DNA of 64,000 bases from Xenococcaceae cyanobacterium MO_167.B27. Its GTDB lineage: Bacteria; Cyanobacteriota; Cyanobacteriia; Cyanobacteriales; Xenococcaceae. Made by a program: the position numbers and the translations under genes. The DNA lies in contig JASJCP010000002.1 in NCBI GenBank assembly GCA_030065935.1, positions 1 through 64,000 of the forward strand. The letters are read 5' to 3'. The notes under the pieces are model-generated. The model did not search any database and was not told where the DNA came from. It saw only the letters and a list, made by a program, of their open reading frames with translations. Position 1 is the first letter of the stretch. Every line of letters starts with the position of its first letter. This document shows positions 1 through 9,516 of the stretch, one piece after another.

Positions 1-50
1 AAAGGCTGGTATTTTAATAAAGCGCAAGTCCCTAAGCTCAACTGAAATGA

Positions 51-92
51 CCGCGAGAGAGGCTTCCTAGCCGGAAGCCTCTCTAATCGCGG
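51..92. terminator. Long hairpin at window edge
   Basis: CCGCGA and GAGAGGCTTCC pair with GGAAGCCTCTC and TCGCGG around a short loop, giving a near-continuous stem of about 17 bp. There is no T-run after it on either strand, so it may be a processed 3' end or a transcription end for a gene left of the window. The rest of positions 1-230 holds no gene that I can see. Confidence 0.5.
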
Positions 93-230
93 TGTTGACT
101 AATAATTCGTTGAGCGATAAATTTATAGTTCGATAAATTTTGCTCATATATCGAGTATTTGCCGAAAATACCCCCTATTTCCCTATCTCCCTATTTCCTC
201 ACCTGTCTCATAGTAGAATGAAACAGTATG

Positions 231-923
231 TTATTTACTTTGATTCCAAGCAGGATGAGAAAAGATCGCATTAATTACTCTAACTCCTCGCAACTGATTA
301 GATAGTGGTAAATGTCCTCTCGGTGCAGTTAAATCCCAAGTAAAACCATTAGGATAACGAGTCCAAGTGTTGCCGTTTTTCCAATCTATTTTTTCCCAAA
401 GTTTAGTGTAATCTTTCCCCAGAGATAACCAGATTTTTCTTTGTACAGAAAAGCCAAATTTACCCTCGGAGTGAATTCTCCACAAGTTATCTATAGTTTG
501 TAAATCTGTTACAGGAAAATTGTCTATTTCAGTAAAGTAGATCCACTTGCGATTAACGGCGGTTTCCCCTGCTACTTCACACATCTTTTGTAAAGTCACA
601 GCATCCGCTTGTTGAAAATCTTGTTGAGCTAAAAGAATTTGTAGCGGTTGATAATCAATGTTGCACTCTGATTTTAGAGGGACGATTCCTTGAGGAAAAT
701 AGCTTTGTAAAAATTCTTTAGTTTCAGGGGTATTAGCCATATAGATTGCTTGATAGGCTTTCCCTATAGCTAGGTTGGGTGGTGTTTCTCGCAGCGAATA
801 CATCCAATCCATCAAAGTTTTCCAGCCAGGATCCCCGATTTCGACGATCTTGGGAATAAGCTTGATTTGGTTTTTTTCCGATTCCGATCTTAATTTGGAA
901 CTTAGATCGTTAATGTCCTGCAT
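231..923 (-). CDS. GUN4 domain-containing protein
   Basis: The C-terminal two thirds (about residues 85-225) match the GUN4 fold, with the typical run of short motifs around 'ADAVTLQKMCEVAG', 'IPVTDLQTIDNLW'-like, 'FGFSVQRKIWL' and the closing 'GHLPLSNQL'. The N-terminal 80 residues form a separate helical segment of the type seen in multidomain cyanobacterial GUN4 proteins. GUN4 domains bind porphyrins; true Gun4 stimulates Mg-chelatase, but cyanobacteria carry several paralogues of unknown role, so I do not call this gun4 itself. It stands alone, transcribed towards the window start. Confidence 0.85.
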   Translation of the reverse strand: MQDINDLSSKLRSESEKNQIKLIPKIVEIGDPGWKTLMDWMYSLRETPPNLAIGKAYQAIYMANTPETKEFLQSYFPQGIVPLKSECNIDYQPLQILLAQQDFQQADAVTLQKMCEVAGETAVNRKWIYFTEIDNFPVTDLQTIDNLWRIHSEGKFGFSVQRKIWLSLGKDYTKLWEKIDWKNGNTWTRYPNGFTWDLTAPRGHLPLSNQLRGVRVINAIFSHPAWNQSK

Positions 924-1001
924 ACAACTGAGTTTACTTTGGTGGCGATGGCTATCATAACATTTATTGGGGACTGCTAAATTATGAAATAGTTAATAAT
1001 G

Positions 1002-1028
1002 TTGGGGTTTAGCATTGCCAAACCCCAA
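1002..1028 (-). terminator. Hairpin after the HtrA gene
   Basis: On the minus strand TTGGGGTTTGGC and GCTAAACCCCAA form a 12-bp stem with one G-U pair and loop AAT, ten bases after the protease stop. On the plus strand the same pair would be an A-C mismatch, so it is built for the minus transcript. A close relative of the same hairpin sits at 22831-22857 after another minus-strand gene. Confidence 0.6.
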
Positions 1029-1037
1029 AGCCAGTTA

Positions 1038-2237
1038 TTAGGACATATTTTCCAGTTGAGCGGTTATCACATTAAATAATAAAGTGCGATCGCCCCTCAG
1101 AATTTTAAATTTCAGATTAGCATCCAAACCGCTATTTTCTACTATGGACTGTAGCTGACCAGCATCGGTAATCTGTGTGCTGTCAATAGATACAATCACG
1201 TCTCCTCTGCGAATTCCTGCTTTTTCTGCTGGAGTACCAGGTATAATCCGCATTACTAGCACCCCTTCTGTTTCGGGGATAAAGAAAGCAGAGTTGGGGT
1301 CGTTGTTGTTTTGTTTAGCTAACTCAGGAGTCAGAGAAATCATCTGCACTCCTACATAGGGATGGGGGACTATTTGTCCTCTAGCCAAAGTATCTTTGAG
1401 AGATTTGGCTTTATTAATGGGAATTGCAAAACCAATCCCTGTAGCATCCGCCCGAATTGCGGTATTAATCCCAATTACATTACCTTGTTGATCTAGAAGG
1501 GGTCCCCCAGAGTTACCAGGGTTAATAGCAGCATCAGTTTGTAAGAAGTCAATTCTTTTGTCAGGAATGCCTACTTGTGCAGAGGAGCGAGATAAAGTAC
1601 TGATAATACCTAGAGTAACAGTATTGTTGAGTCCTACAGGATTGCCTACTGCGATCGCCCAATCTCCTACTTGTACTTGGTCAGAATCACCCAATGTTGC
1701 AGTAGGTAAATCTGCTCCCCCTGGATTGATTTTAACTACTGCGAGATCGGTTACTTCATCTGTCCCTTGAACCATCCCATCAAACTCTCGTCCATCTTTG
1801 AGGGTGACAGTAACTCTGTCTGCACCACTTACTACGTGAGCATTAGTGAGAATTATACCGTTTTTATCAGTAATAAATCCTGAGCCTTGACCCCTAATTT
1901 GTCTTTCTCTAGGAATTTGACTGCTATAGCGATCGCCAAAAAACTCGTTAAAAAAAGGGTCATCAAAAAATGGATCTGCTCGACGGGCAACAGTCTTTTC
2001 TGTATCAATTCTTACTACTGCTGCACCAGTGCGATCGATTGCTTTTGCCACAAAGCTACTGGGGGCTACAATTTCTGTTTGAAGCGCGATAGTATTATGG
2101 TTATCTTGTACTGAGGATGGAGTCAGAGCATTTGCTGAAGAAGACATCCCCCTCAAACCACCAAAAGTTAATAAGACTCCTAACACAAGTGCCATAGTCC
2201 CGCTAGCTACTTTGCTTAGAAATCCAAATTTTTCCAT
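1038..2237 (-). CDS. Deg/HtrA-family serine protease
   Basis: Trypsin-like periplasmic/luminal protease with one PDZ domain. An N-terminal membrane or signal segment (about residues 10-30) is followed by the protease domain with the catalytic triad readable as His134 in 'TNAHVV', Asp164 in 'TDLAVV' and Ser243 in 'GNSGGP'. The PDZ domain covers about residues 290-390. The 399-residue length and single PDZ match cyanobacterial HhoA/HhoB/HtrA, which degrade misfolded envelope proteins. Which of the three paralogues it is cannot be decided from sequence reading. It is monocistronic, with a hairpin just after the stop. Confidence 0.93.
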   Translation of the reverse strand: MEKFGFLSKVASGTMALVLGVLLTFGGLRGMSSSANALTPSSVQDNHNTIALQTEIVAPSSFVAKAIDRTGAAVVRIDTEKTVARRADPFFDDPFFNEFFGDRYSSQIPRERQIRGQGSGFITDKNGIILTNAHVVSGADRVTVTLKDGREFDGMVQGTDEVTDLAVVKINPGGADLPTATLGDSDQVQVGDWAIAVGNPVGLNNTVTLGIISTLSRSSAQVGIPDKRIDFLQTDAAINPGNSGGPLLDQQGNVIGINTAIRADATGIGFAIPINKAKSLKDTLARGQIVPHPYVGVQMISLTPELAKQNNNDPNSAFFIPETEGVLVMRIIPGTPAEKAGIRRGDVIVSIDSTQITDAGQLQSIVENSGLDANLKFKILRGDRTLLFNVITAQLENMS

Positions 2238-2308
2238 TGTTTTGCCGAAATTATAATGATTTAACTAATATCTATTCTTCCCTAATTATAGTAGAGAGCT
2301 ATTAGCTG

Positions 2309-4999
2309 TTAGCTGAGTGATTGAATAGTAGCGAGTAATTTTTGAGGATTGACGGGTTTTCCCAGATAGCCTGTGGCACCTAATTCCATAGCTTGCTTTC
2401 TGTGACGAGCGCCTGTTCTCGAAGTTGCCATTACTACAGGTATATTTAGCCCTACAGGATGCTGTTTAATTTTTTCTAAGAGTTCAAATCCATTGAGGCG
2501 AGGCATTTCCAGATCAGATATAACTAAATTGATCTGAGAATAATTAACTTGGAATTGTTCTAGGGCTTCTTGTCCATCACGACAGACAATTACTTTTAAA
2601 CCCACAGAAACCAAGATTTTTTCGAGCATTTTACGAGTCGCTACCGAGTCTTCCGCAATTAATACAGTGGATATAGTGCTAGCAGTAGTTACAGAAGGTG
2701 GTGTGATGTTTTTGTCAGTTTTAATAGAGGATAGATTAAAGCCTTGGGGTAATAGCACGGGGACAATTTCCCCAGTACCCAAAATAGTACATCCTGCTAG
2801 ATAGGGAGGAATGGGAATCGTATCATCAAAAGGTTTAACAATTAACTCTTCTTCTGCAATTAAGCTATCTACAGCGATCGCAAACCGCCTTTTCCTTGCC
2901 GATCTCCCAATTAATTTTGAACCTTGTTCTAAGATAATAACTACTTTCGGTTGAGTTAGTTGGAATGGCTGTCTGGGACAGGGTAATAACTGAGACAATG
3001 GAATTAAACTTACTTGCTGATTTTGCCATCGGATCAGAGACTTTTCCCCATTGACAAAATCTAATTCTCGATATAGTAAGTTATCTTGGATGCTTCTAGT
3101 AGGTATAGCGATAATGCGATTTTGCAACTGTACCAATAATAGAGAAGTCAAACTTAAGTTAACAGGTAATCGCAAAGTAAATGTTGTCCCCTGATCCAAT
3201 TTAGTATCAACGTTAATACTTCCTCGCAATTTCCGAATTTGACTCCGTACAATATCCATTCCCATACCGCGCCCTGATATATTGCTTACTCGATCAGCAG
3301 TAGAAAATTCTGGGAGAAAAATCCAATCCAAAATTTCTTGAGAATCAAATTCTTCAAAAGCCCAATCTGAAGCAATAATTTTTTTGGCTAATGCTTTTTG
3401 ATAAACCTTATTCAGATCGATACCGCGACCATCATCTTGTATAACAATTACTAGTTCACTATTCTGTACAGTAGCTTCTAATGTAATAGTTGCTATAGTG
3501 GATTTCTCAAGTGCTAAACGCTCTGGGATAGATTCAATACCGTGGTCAAAAGCATTATTAATTAGGTGAGTTAGAGGTGTTTGTAATTGCTCTAATAAAA
3601 CTTGGTCAACTAAAGTATTTTCCCCAACAATTTCCAGGTTAACTGACTTATCATATCTTATATTAAGGGATTGAATTTGAGGAATAAATCTTTTGGCTAA
3701 TACCAAAAATGGTACCAGACGAGAATCAGTCAGATTCTTATAAAGTCCATCGACATTCCGTCGTACTTGTTCGAGGTTTTCTGCTAAATTACGATTAATT
3801 AAAGCAATATCATTTCTAGTTTCTTGAATTTGCACCATTAGTTCTTGAAAAGACTGCAAAGTAGTATGAAGCTCTGTATAGCGGTCTAATTCTAAGGCAT
3901 CAAAATCATCTTCATCAGAAGTAAGAGCTACAGATGAATTGTTATTACTACTTCTTTGACCTATGGCTAATTGATTATAAAAAACTTGTACTTGTTCTCT
4001 AATAGGTTCAAATTGACGATTTAATTTAAGTAGGTGGTTTTGAGACTGTTGGAGTTGTTTTTGTCCCAAATTTAATCTCGACTGAATTAAGATTAATTCT
4101 TCCACATCGTTAGTCATTGTCTCGACTCTTTGTAGAGGAATACGCAGTTGAGCTTGGGAAGTATTTTTTTGGGTTACTATAGTGGAAGCTTGTAATATTA
4201 TAGTATCTTCAATTGGTTCGGGAATTACTGTAGTATCTTCCATATCTTGTATGGGTTGAACCAAGCCCATTTCAGTTAAATAATCATCTCTTTGAGAGCG
4301 CAACTCTGAGATTAGCTCTTGAGCCATTAATAAAGTTTGATCGGGAGGAAATACTTGTAATACTTCTCCTAGAGATGTCGCTTTTTCTACCAACCAAGGT
4401 AAATCTAGAGTTTCTCCGAGAAACATACACTCATCATAAAAATTGCTGATAGCCTCTTGTAAAATTTCTGGTGGTAAATCTGCTGTTAACTCTTCTATTT
4501 CTAATAACTGCTGTTCCAAATCTTCAGTTAAAGCCTTAACTACTAGATTATTTCCTGAAACACTATTATTACTTGCTATTTCTGGTTGTGAGTTATCCTC
4601 TCCCTTTACTAAACTTTCTAAAGCAGTAATCAGATTATTATCGACTTCTATATCAGGAGTAGTTCTAGCTTGGCTCAAAATAAAAGCCACTTCATCAATA
4701 GATTTAGCGACTAATTCCCAAGCAACTTCCACATCTTTAATGCGATCTTTCTGTATCGCCTCCATTACATCTTCCAGTTTGTGCGCCAACTCTTGTAAAC
4801 TAGATAGCCCAGCTAAACCTGCACCTCCTTTAATAGAATGAGCAGCCTGTAACATAGGAATAAAATCTAAATTTTGTGGGTTTTGTTGGACTCCAAGTTG
4901 CAAAGCTTGGAGATATTGAGGAGCATCCTCATCCAAAAAACACTGACGAGCTTCCTCGGTAATAGCAGCAAGAATATTGGGGTCTAATTGAAAACTCAT
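2309..4999 (-). CDS. CheA-type hybrid histidine kinase (PilL-like)
   Basis: Cytoplasmic chemotaxis kinase of 896 residues. Domains in order: Hpt at the N-terminus with phospho-His54 in 'AAHSIKGG'; a long acidic/coiled linker; a dimerisation helix pair; the CheA ATPase domain with the N box ('INNAFDHGIES'), 'DDGRGID' and 'GRGMGMDIV'; a CheW-like coupling domain; and a C-terminal receiver with phospho-Asp in 'VISDLEMP' and Lys in 'GKPVNP'. This layout is that of cyanobacterial PilL/PixL. It is the last gene of the minus-strand taxis operon, 128 bases after the transducer gene. It should pass phosphate to the CheY-like and PatA-like proteins encoded upstream. Confidence 0.92.
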   Translation of the reverse strand: MSFQLDPNILAAITEEARQCFLDEDAPQYLQALQLGVQQNPQNLDFIPMLQAAHSIKGGAGLAGLSSLQELAHKLEDVMEAIQKDRIKDVEVAWELVAKSIDEVAFILSQARTTPDIEVDNNLITALESLVKGEDNSQPEIASNNSVSGNNLVVKALTEDLEQQLLEIEELTADLPPEILQEAISNFYDECMFLGETLDLPWLVEKATSLGEVLQVFPPDQTLLMAQELISELRSQRDDYLTEMGLVQPIQDMEDTTVIPEPIEDTIILQASTIVTQKNTSQAQLRIPLQRVETMTNDVEELILIQSRLNLGQKQLQQSQNHLLKLNRQFEPIREQVQVFYNQLAIGQRSSNNNSSVALTSDEDDFDALELDRYTELHTTLQSFQELMVQIQETRNDIALINRNLAENLEQVRRNVDGLYKNLTDSRLVPFLVLAKRFIPQIQSLNIRYDKSVNLEIVGENTLVDQVLLEQLQTPLTHLINNAFDHGIESIPERLALEKSTIATITLEATVQNSELVIVIQDDGRGIDLNKVYQKALAKKIIASDWAFEEFDSQEILDWIFLPEFSTADRVSNISGRGMGMDIVRSQIRKLRGSINVDTKLDQGTTFTLRLPVNLSLTSLLLVQLQNRIIAIPTRSIQDNLLYRELDFVNGEKSLIRWQNQQVSLIPLSQLLPCPRQPFQLTQPKVVIILEQGSKLIGRSARKRRFAIAVDSLIAEEELIVKPFDDTIPIPPYLAGCTILGTGEIVPVLLPQGFNLSSIKTDKNITPPSVTTASTISTVLIAEDSVATRKMLEKILVSVGLKVIVCRDGQEALEQFQVNYSQINLVISDLEMPRLNGFELLEKIKQHPVGLNIPVVMATSRTGARHRKQAMELGATGYLGKPVNPQKLLATIQSLS

Positions 5000-5127
5000 G
5001 TTATTGGTTAATTGCTAATTGCTGATGGTTGAGACCTTCGGTAGTCGCTTCGCGATGGTTGATGGTTAATGGTTGATCTGGCACCAAGTTAATGGTTAGT
5101 AGGGCGATGCACTGCCCACCCAATTGA

Positions 5128-7884
5128 TTAAGATTTAACACGGAACTCTGATACAGAAGATTGCAGGGTTTGGGCTTCTTTTACCAAAGACTGGAGAGAT
5201 TGCACTACATCCTGTGCTTCTTGAGAAGTAGTTTGAGCAATGTTAGCCACATCAATAATTTTGAGGTTAATGGCTTCTGATGACTGGGTTTGTTCGGTGG
5301 TGTTAGTAGCAATAGACTGGAGATATTGGTCAATTTGCTCACTAGTTTTAGCCAAACTTTGTAAAGTAAGCTGAGTTTTGCGAATTAACTCTGTTCCTGT
5401 TACCACTTCTGATGTACCTACTTCCATTGCTTCTAATACCTGAGAAGTTTCTGTTTGGATATTGCTTACCAACTGTTGAATATTTTTGGTTGCATCTGTC
5501 ACCTGATCCGCTAGTCTTCTAACCTCTTCTGCAACGATACGGAAACCTTCGCCGTGTTCTCCAGCGCGAGAAGCCTCAATGGAAGCATTAAAAGCCAGCA
5601 AGTTAGTTTTTTCCGATATTTCGCCGATAATTTCCACAATCTGCGAAATTTCTTGGGAAGATTCTGCTAACTGTTTTACTTTCTTACTGGTATCGGCGAC
5701 AGTAGAACGAATTTTGTCAATACTTTCTACTGTTTGAACCATAGTCGCATCGCCTTTTTTCGCTTTATTCTTCGCTAATCTGGCGACTTTTGCTGCTTCT
5801 TGAGTCGAACTTGCTACACTTTGAATCGAGTTATTGATTTCGACAATATTATTTAATGTCAAATTAATTTCATCCGCTTGACTCAAAGCTGCTTCTGATA
5901 AAAGACTTACAGAGCTTTCACTGTTTTGAGATAAATAATCAACCTCGCTAGCAACTGCTTGAACTCTTAATACTAGTTGTTTGAGGTTACGAATGGTAGA
6001 GTTAAACGCATCAGCAATAGAGCCTACAGGACCTTCTGTAAGTTTCGCTTCTACGGTTAAGTCTCCTTTTCTCGCTCCTTCAATATCCAACAACAGTTCA
6101 ATTACTTCTTGTTGTAATGTTTCTCTGGCTTGCTTTTGTGCTTTCGCTTCTGCTTCTTGAGTTTGGGAAATAGCTAGGAGTTTCTCTTCTGAAGCCTTGA
6201 TACTATGCACCATTTCATTAAAAATAGCACTGAGTTCTCCTAGTTCGTCTTTTCCCATGACTTCCGCTCGCACGAATCTATCACCTGAAGTAAATTTCCG
6301 AGTCGTAGCTTGTAATTCTTCTATAGGATCTGTGATCGCTTTACCCAGATAAGTAGCAATACTAGCACTAATGAATACCACAACCACCAATACTAATCCT
6401 TGGATAGACAAACTATTGAGAAGAAGAATATTTAAAGAAGCTTGAGGTGTTCCTCTAAGTAAAACAGCAATTGGTTCTCCTGCATAATTAGTTATGGCTT
6501 TAGCAGCTACAGTGTAAGTTTTTCCTTCAATTGTGTCTGTTCCTGTAACAATTTCTCCTTTGGCTTGTACTGCCTCTTTGACTAAAGCTAAATTTGAGAC
6601 ATTGACCTGAGATTTAATTGTGCCATTTGCTAATTGGAGGTTAGTAATACCCCGTGTGATTTGCCCATCAGGATAAACCTTATAAACTCCACTAAAACCA
6701 CCATCAAAAGTAGCATTGGTATTTTCAAAAATAGCTGCTTTGACTATATCCGCCGAAATTAAAGCCCCAATTCTTCCACCCCCTGCATTTTTCATAGGAG
6801 TAATGGTGTAGCGAATTAGCAGATAGGGTAGCTCCTCTGCTCTGACTTGTTTAAGGTCTAGGATCAGTTTGGCAAAGCGAGGACTTTCTTTTACTAATTC
6901 TTCGTAAGATATAAATTCAGAAGTCTTAATTTGAGTATCGTTAGCTATAGCTTTTGTCACCAAACCTTCAGGATTAAACTCATCTCCATAACGATCAATG
7001 TTGGAGTTAACAATAATACGAGCATTGGTATCAACTAAAGTAGCAAATTCAATTTTCCGTTTCCAAGTTTCATTAATCAAAACAGCTTTAGCAGCAGGAC
7101 TATATTTTCTGGTTTTAGCTGCTTCAATCAAAGTTGCGTTATCTGCTTGTCCTTGAAAACCAAATCCCATTTGGTTGATTTTAAGGTTGTAGTTTATTTG
7201 AGCAACTTCTAATTCTAATTTTGCTTGTTGTACTAATTGTTCTCTACCTGTATTAACAATTAGGAAAGCTCCTGCTCCTACAACTCCTAATACAGAAAAT
7301 AACTGAGTCGCCACAACTGTAGTAAACTGTTTACGGCGAATTGGTAAATCATAGAACAAGCTCAGTATTCCTGACTTATTGTTCCCTTTTGTTCCATGAT
7401 CTCCAATAATTTGTCCGCGATATTTTTTGATAGTTTTGGTTTGAACAGTATCAGAAGCAGAGGCTAAATTACTTAAATTATTTAAAGCTTGTTGGGCAGT
7501 CTTACCATAAATACCCCCTGGATCTAGTTGTACAATTTCTTGATAAAGTGCGATCGCTCCTGAGATTTTCCCTTCTTGTTCTAAACTATTAGCAGCCGGA
7601 ACTTTACTTACTAAATCACTACTGTTGCTACTATCAATAGGTTGTTTTGGCTCTGGTGAAACAGTATTAGAAGCAGAGGATAAATTACTTAAATTATCTA
7701 AAGCTTGTTGGGCAGTATTACCATAAGTACCCCCTGAATCCAGTTGGACAATTTCTTGATAAAGTGCGATCGCATCTGAGATTTTCCCTTGTTGTTCTAA
7801 ACTATTAGCAGCCAGAACTTTACTTACTAAATCACTACTGTTATCAGCAGCATTATTAGAAGATGGTGATACATTATCAGACAT
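5128..7884 (-). CDS. Methyl-accepting taxis transducer (PilJ-like)
   Basis: 918-residue membrane receptor. Domains in order: two near-identical 60-residue TPR-like repeats in the first 150 residues; TM1 around 190-215; a periplasmic dCache-type sensor; TM2 around 495-515; HAMP; a second HAMP-like linker; and the methyl-accepting signalling domain with the hairpin-tip region around '[14 protein letters not shown]'. No phytochrome GAF domain is present, so it is closer to PilJ than to the photoreceptor PixJ. It lies 26 bases after the CheW gene and feeds the CheA kinase encoded downstream. The ligand cannot be deduced. Confidence 0.92.
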   Translation of the reverse strand: MSDNVSPSSNNAADNSSDLVSKVLAANSLEQQGKISDAIALYQEIVQLDSGGTYGNTAQQALDNLSNLSSASNTVSPEPKQPIDSSNSSDLVSKVPAANSLEQEGKISGAIALYQEIVQLDPGGIYGKTAQQALNNLSNLASASDTVQTKTIKKYRGQIIGDHGTKGNNKSGILSLFYDLPIRRKQFTTVVATQLFSVLGVVGAGAFLIVNTGREQLVQQAKLELEVAQINYNLKINQMGFGFQGQADNATLIEAAKTRKYSPAAKAVLINETWKRKIEFATLVDTNARIIVNSNIDRYGDEFNPEGLVTKAIANDTQIKTSEFISYEELVKESPRFAKLILDLKQVRAEELPYLLIRYTITPMKNAGGGRIGALISADIVKAAIFENTNATFDGGFSGVYKVYPDGQITRGITNLQLANGTIKSQVNVSNLALVKEAVQAKGEIVTGTDTIEGKTYTVAAKAITNYAGEPIAVLLRGTPQASLNILLLNSLSIQGLVLVVVVFISASIATYLGKAITDPIEELQATTRKFTSGDRFVRAEVMGKDELGELSAIFNEMVHSIKASEEKLLAISQTQEAEAKAQKQARETLQQEVIELLLDIEGARKGDLTVEAKLTEGPVGSIADAFNSTIRNLKQLVLRVQAVASEVDYLSQNSESSVSLLSEAALSQADEINLTLNNIVEINNSIQSVASSTQEAAKVARLAKNKAKKGDATMVQTVESIDKIRSTVADTSKKVKQLAESSQEISQIVEIIGEISEKTNLLAFNASIEASRAGEHGEGFRIVAEEVRRLADQVTDATKNIQQLVSNIQTETSQVLEAMEVGTSEVVTGTELIRKTQLTLQSLAKTSEQIDQYLQSIATNTTEQTQSSEAINLKIIDVANIAQTTSQEAQDVVQSLQSLVKEAQTLQSSVSEFRVKS
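7443..7850. repeat. Intragenic tandem duplication in the transducer gene
   Basis: Two copies of about 190 bp lie side by side inside the coding sequence. Each encodes 'SSDLVSK(V)..[23 protein letters not shown]' and ends in a 'QQAL.NLSNL' segment. The copies differ at only scattered bases, which points to a recent duplication. The encoded unit looks like a single TPR-type helix pair. Confidence 0.8.
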
Positions 7885-7910
7885 AATATTTAATCCTAAA
7901 AATAATTACT

Positions 7911-8390
7911 CTAAACAGACAATAAAGAATTTTGATAAATTTGCTCAAATAAAATATCGGTATCAAGAAGATAAATTTGTTTATTTTCTTCTTCAGCTAC
8001 AGTAGGACATATTTTTCCCCCCAAAGAAGAAAGAGCGGAAGTTGCAGACCAAGATTTACACTGTTTTCTATCTATTGTTAAGATTCCTGCTAATTTTTTT
8101 ACTATCAAAGCCACTTGCTTTTTTTGTCCCTCCTGTATTTGAGGTTTTAATACTAGCAATGTTTGCTTTTTCGGCATTGTTTCTGCCAAAGATGCAACTG
8201 TTAAAAACTGACTATCAAGAATCCAAACTAAAGAACCTCGATAATTAAAAACTCCAGCCCAAAAAGATGCAACCCCAGGAATCACACAAATATTATCCGA
8301 CTCTAAATGAATCAATTTGTCAATAGAATCTAGCGGTAATCCTAAATAAATTGATTCAGACAATCCAACATTAAAATACTCTTGATTCAT
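7911..8390 (-). CDS. CheW-like coupling protein (PilI-like)
   Basis: A 159-residue single-domain CheW protein. It shows the family's beta-sandwich pattern, including 'GVASFWAGVFNYRGSLVWILD', which corresponds to the CheW 'IPGV..YI.G..N.RG' segment. It should link the transducer encoded immediately downstream to the CheA kinase. In related operons it follows directly after the CheY-like gene; here about 690 bases separate them and hold a dead transposase. Confidence 0.85.
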   Translation of the reverse strand: MNQEYFNVGLSESIYLGLPLDSIDKLIHLESDNICVIPGVASFWAGVFNYRGSLVWILDSQFLTVASLAETMPKKQTLLVLKPQIQEGQKKQVALIVKKLAGILTIDRKQCKSWSATSALSSLGGKICPTVAEEENKQIYLLDTDILFEQIYQNSLLSV

Positions 8391-8497
8391 ACCCTAACTA
8401 ACATTACATGCAGACTTTTAAAACTTTTTATACCAATTCCCAAAATGCTCGACCCTGGAAGGAGTAAGGAAGAAGGTTTTAGAAACTAACGGGACTT

Positions 8498-8840
8498 TTA
8501 AAAAATCGAGCCTCGGATAAAGCCTAAACTCGCTTTATAAGCTATAAATACGTCACGATTATGATTGAGCCATTCTACAATCATCACTTCCAGTCGGGGT
8601 ACATTGATCTGATTTGCTGACCAGTTAGACTCCGTCAATAAATGATGTAATTTGTGGTAAGTTACCCCTACGCTAGTCACAAGCCATCTGATATAGGTTT
8701 TTTCTCTCGCTTTCTCTCAATAATCCTGCCAAATAGTTTCTAAAATCTCTTTTTTGCGCCTTAGTCCTTAAGTTTTCATCGAACTTTTTACACCATCTAT
8801 CAAAGCAGGTCGCCATGGCTGAAAGACTTGTTTCTTTCAT
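8498..8840 (-). pseudogene. Decayed IS701-like transposase
   Basis: Read on the minus strand from an ATG at 8840, the frame gives 'MKETSLSAMATCFDRWCKKF', continues through 'RTKAQKRDFRNYLAGLLRE' and reaches 'NLYQMACD' before a stop. The next frame continues the same protein as 'TSVGVTYHKLHHLLTESNW', so about two bases were lost near 8675. After 'PRLEVM' the text jumps to a C-terminal-like 'WLNHNRDVFIAYKASLGFI', so most of the catalytic middle is deleted. The N-terminal segments match IS701-type DDE transposases as I know them. Weak inverted matches (about 8485-8500 and 8884-8900) could be the element ends. Confidence 0.75.
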
Positions 8841-9078
8841 TGGTAGTGATGGCTATATTAAAGACGGAAAGAGTTTTATAGTTGTTTAAGTCCTGCTAAG
8901 AACTTATCAGTTAAAAGGTAAAAGTCTGCACTCTGCTCAACTTGTCATTCAAGCTAAAAACTGAAATCAAACAAAACCTCTTACCTATAATAATTGCTAA
9001 TTTTTTGATAGGTTAGTAATTCCTAATTACCTAATACCTCGTTCCTTACGACTCTAAGAATTGCGATAATTTAATTAT

Positions 9079-9444
9079 CTAATCTGCGTATTTAGTAACA
9101 ACCTCAATTAACTTCTGGGGTAAGTAAGGTTTAGTTATATATTCTGTACCACCTTGACGCAACGCCCAGAAACGATCAAATTCTTCTGATTTAGAGCTAC
9201 AAAATAGAATTGGAATATCTTTCCATTCGTCGCGAGAACGAATTTTACGACAAAAGTCTAATCCACTTTCCCCTGGCATAATAATATCTAGTAATATTAA
9301 ATTAGGTGGATTATTATTATTTAGCCATTCCCAAGCACTTTCAGCACTATCTGTCCCTGCTACCTTAAATCCTGCATGGGTTAACAACGCAGAACTCATC
9401 TGTCTTTCTGAGTTAATATCGTCAATAATTAATACAGTTTTCAT
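9079..9444 (-). CDS. CheY-like response regulator (PilH-like)
   Basis: A 121-residue stand-alone receiver domain. The acidic pair is in 'IIDD', the phospho-acceptor Asp is in 'LILLDIIMP', and the conserved Lys is in 'TKPYLP'. No output domain is present. Its place between the PatA-like and CheW-like genes matches PilH/PixH of cyanobacterial taxis operons, where such a protein is a phosphate target or sink for the CheA kinase. Confidence 0.88.
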   Translation of the reverse strand: MKTVLIIDDINSERQMSSALLTHAGFKVAGTDSAESAWEWLNNNNPPNLILLDIIMPGESGLDFCRKIRSRDEWKDIPILFCSSKSEEFDRFWALRQGGTEYITKPYLPQKLIEVVTKYAD

Positions 9445-9516
9445 GATGATTATAAAAAAAACTATTCATCTCTATAGTTCCCGAAATACTATTATAAATA
9501 ACTATTACCAATCAAA

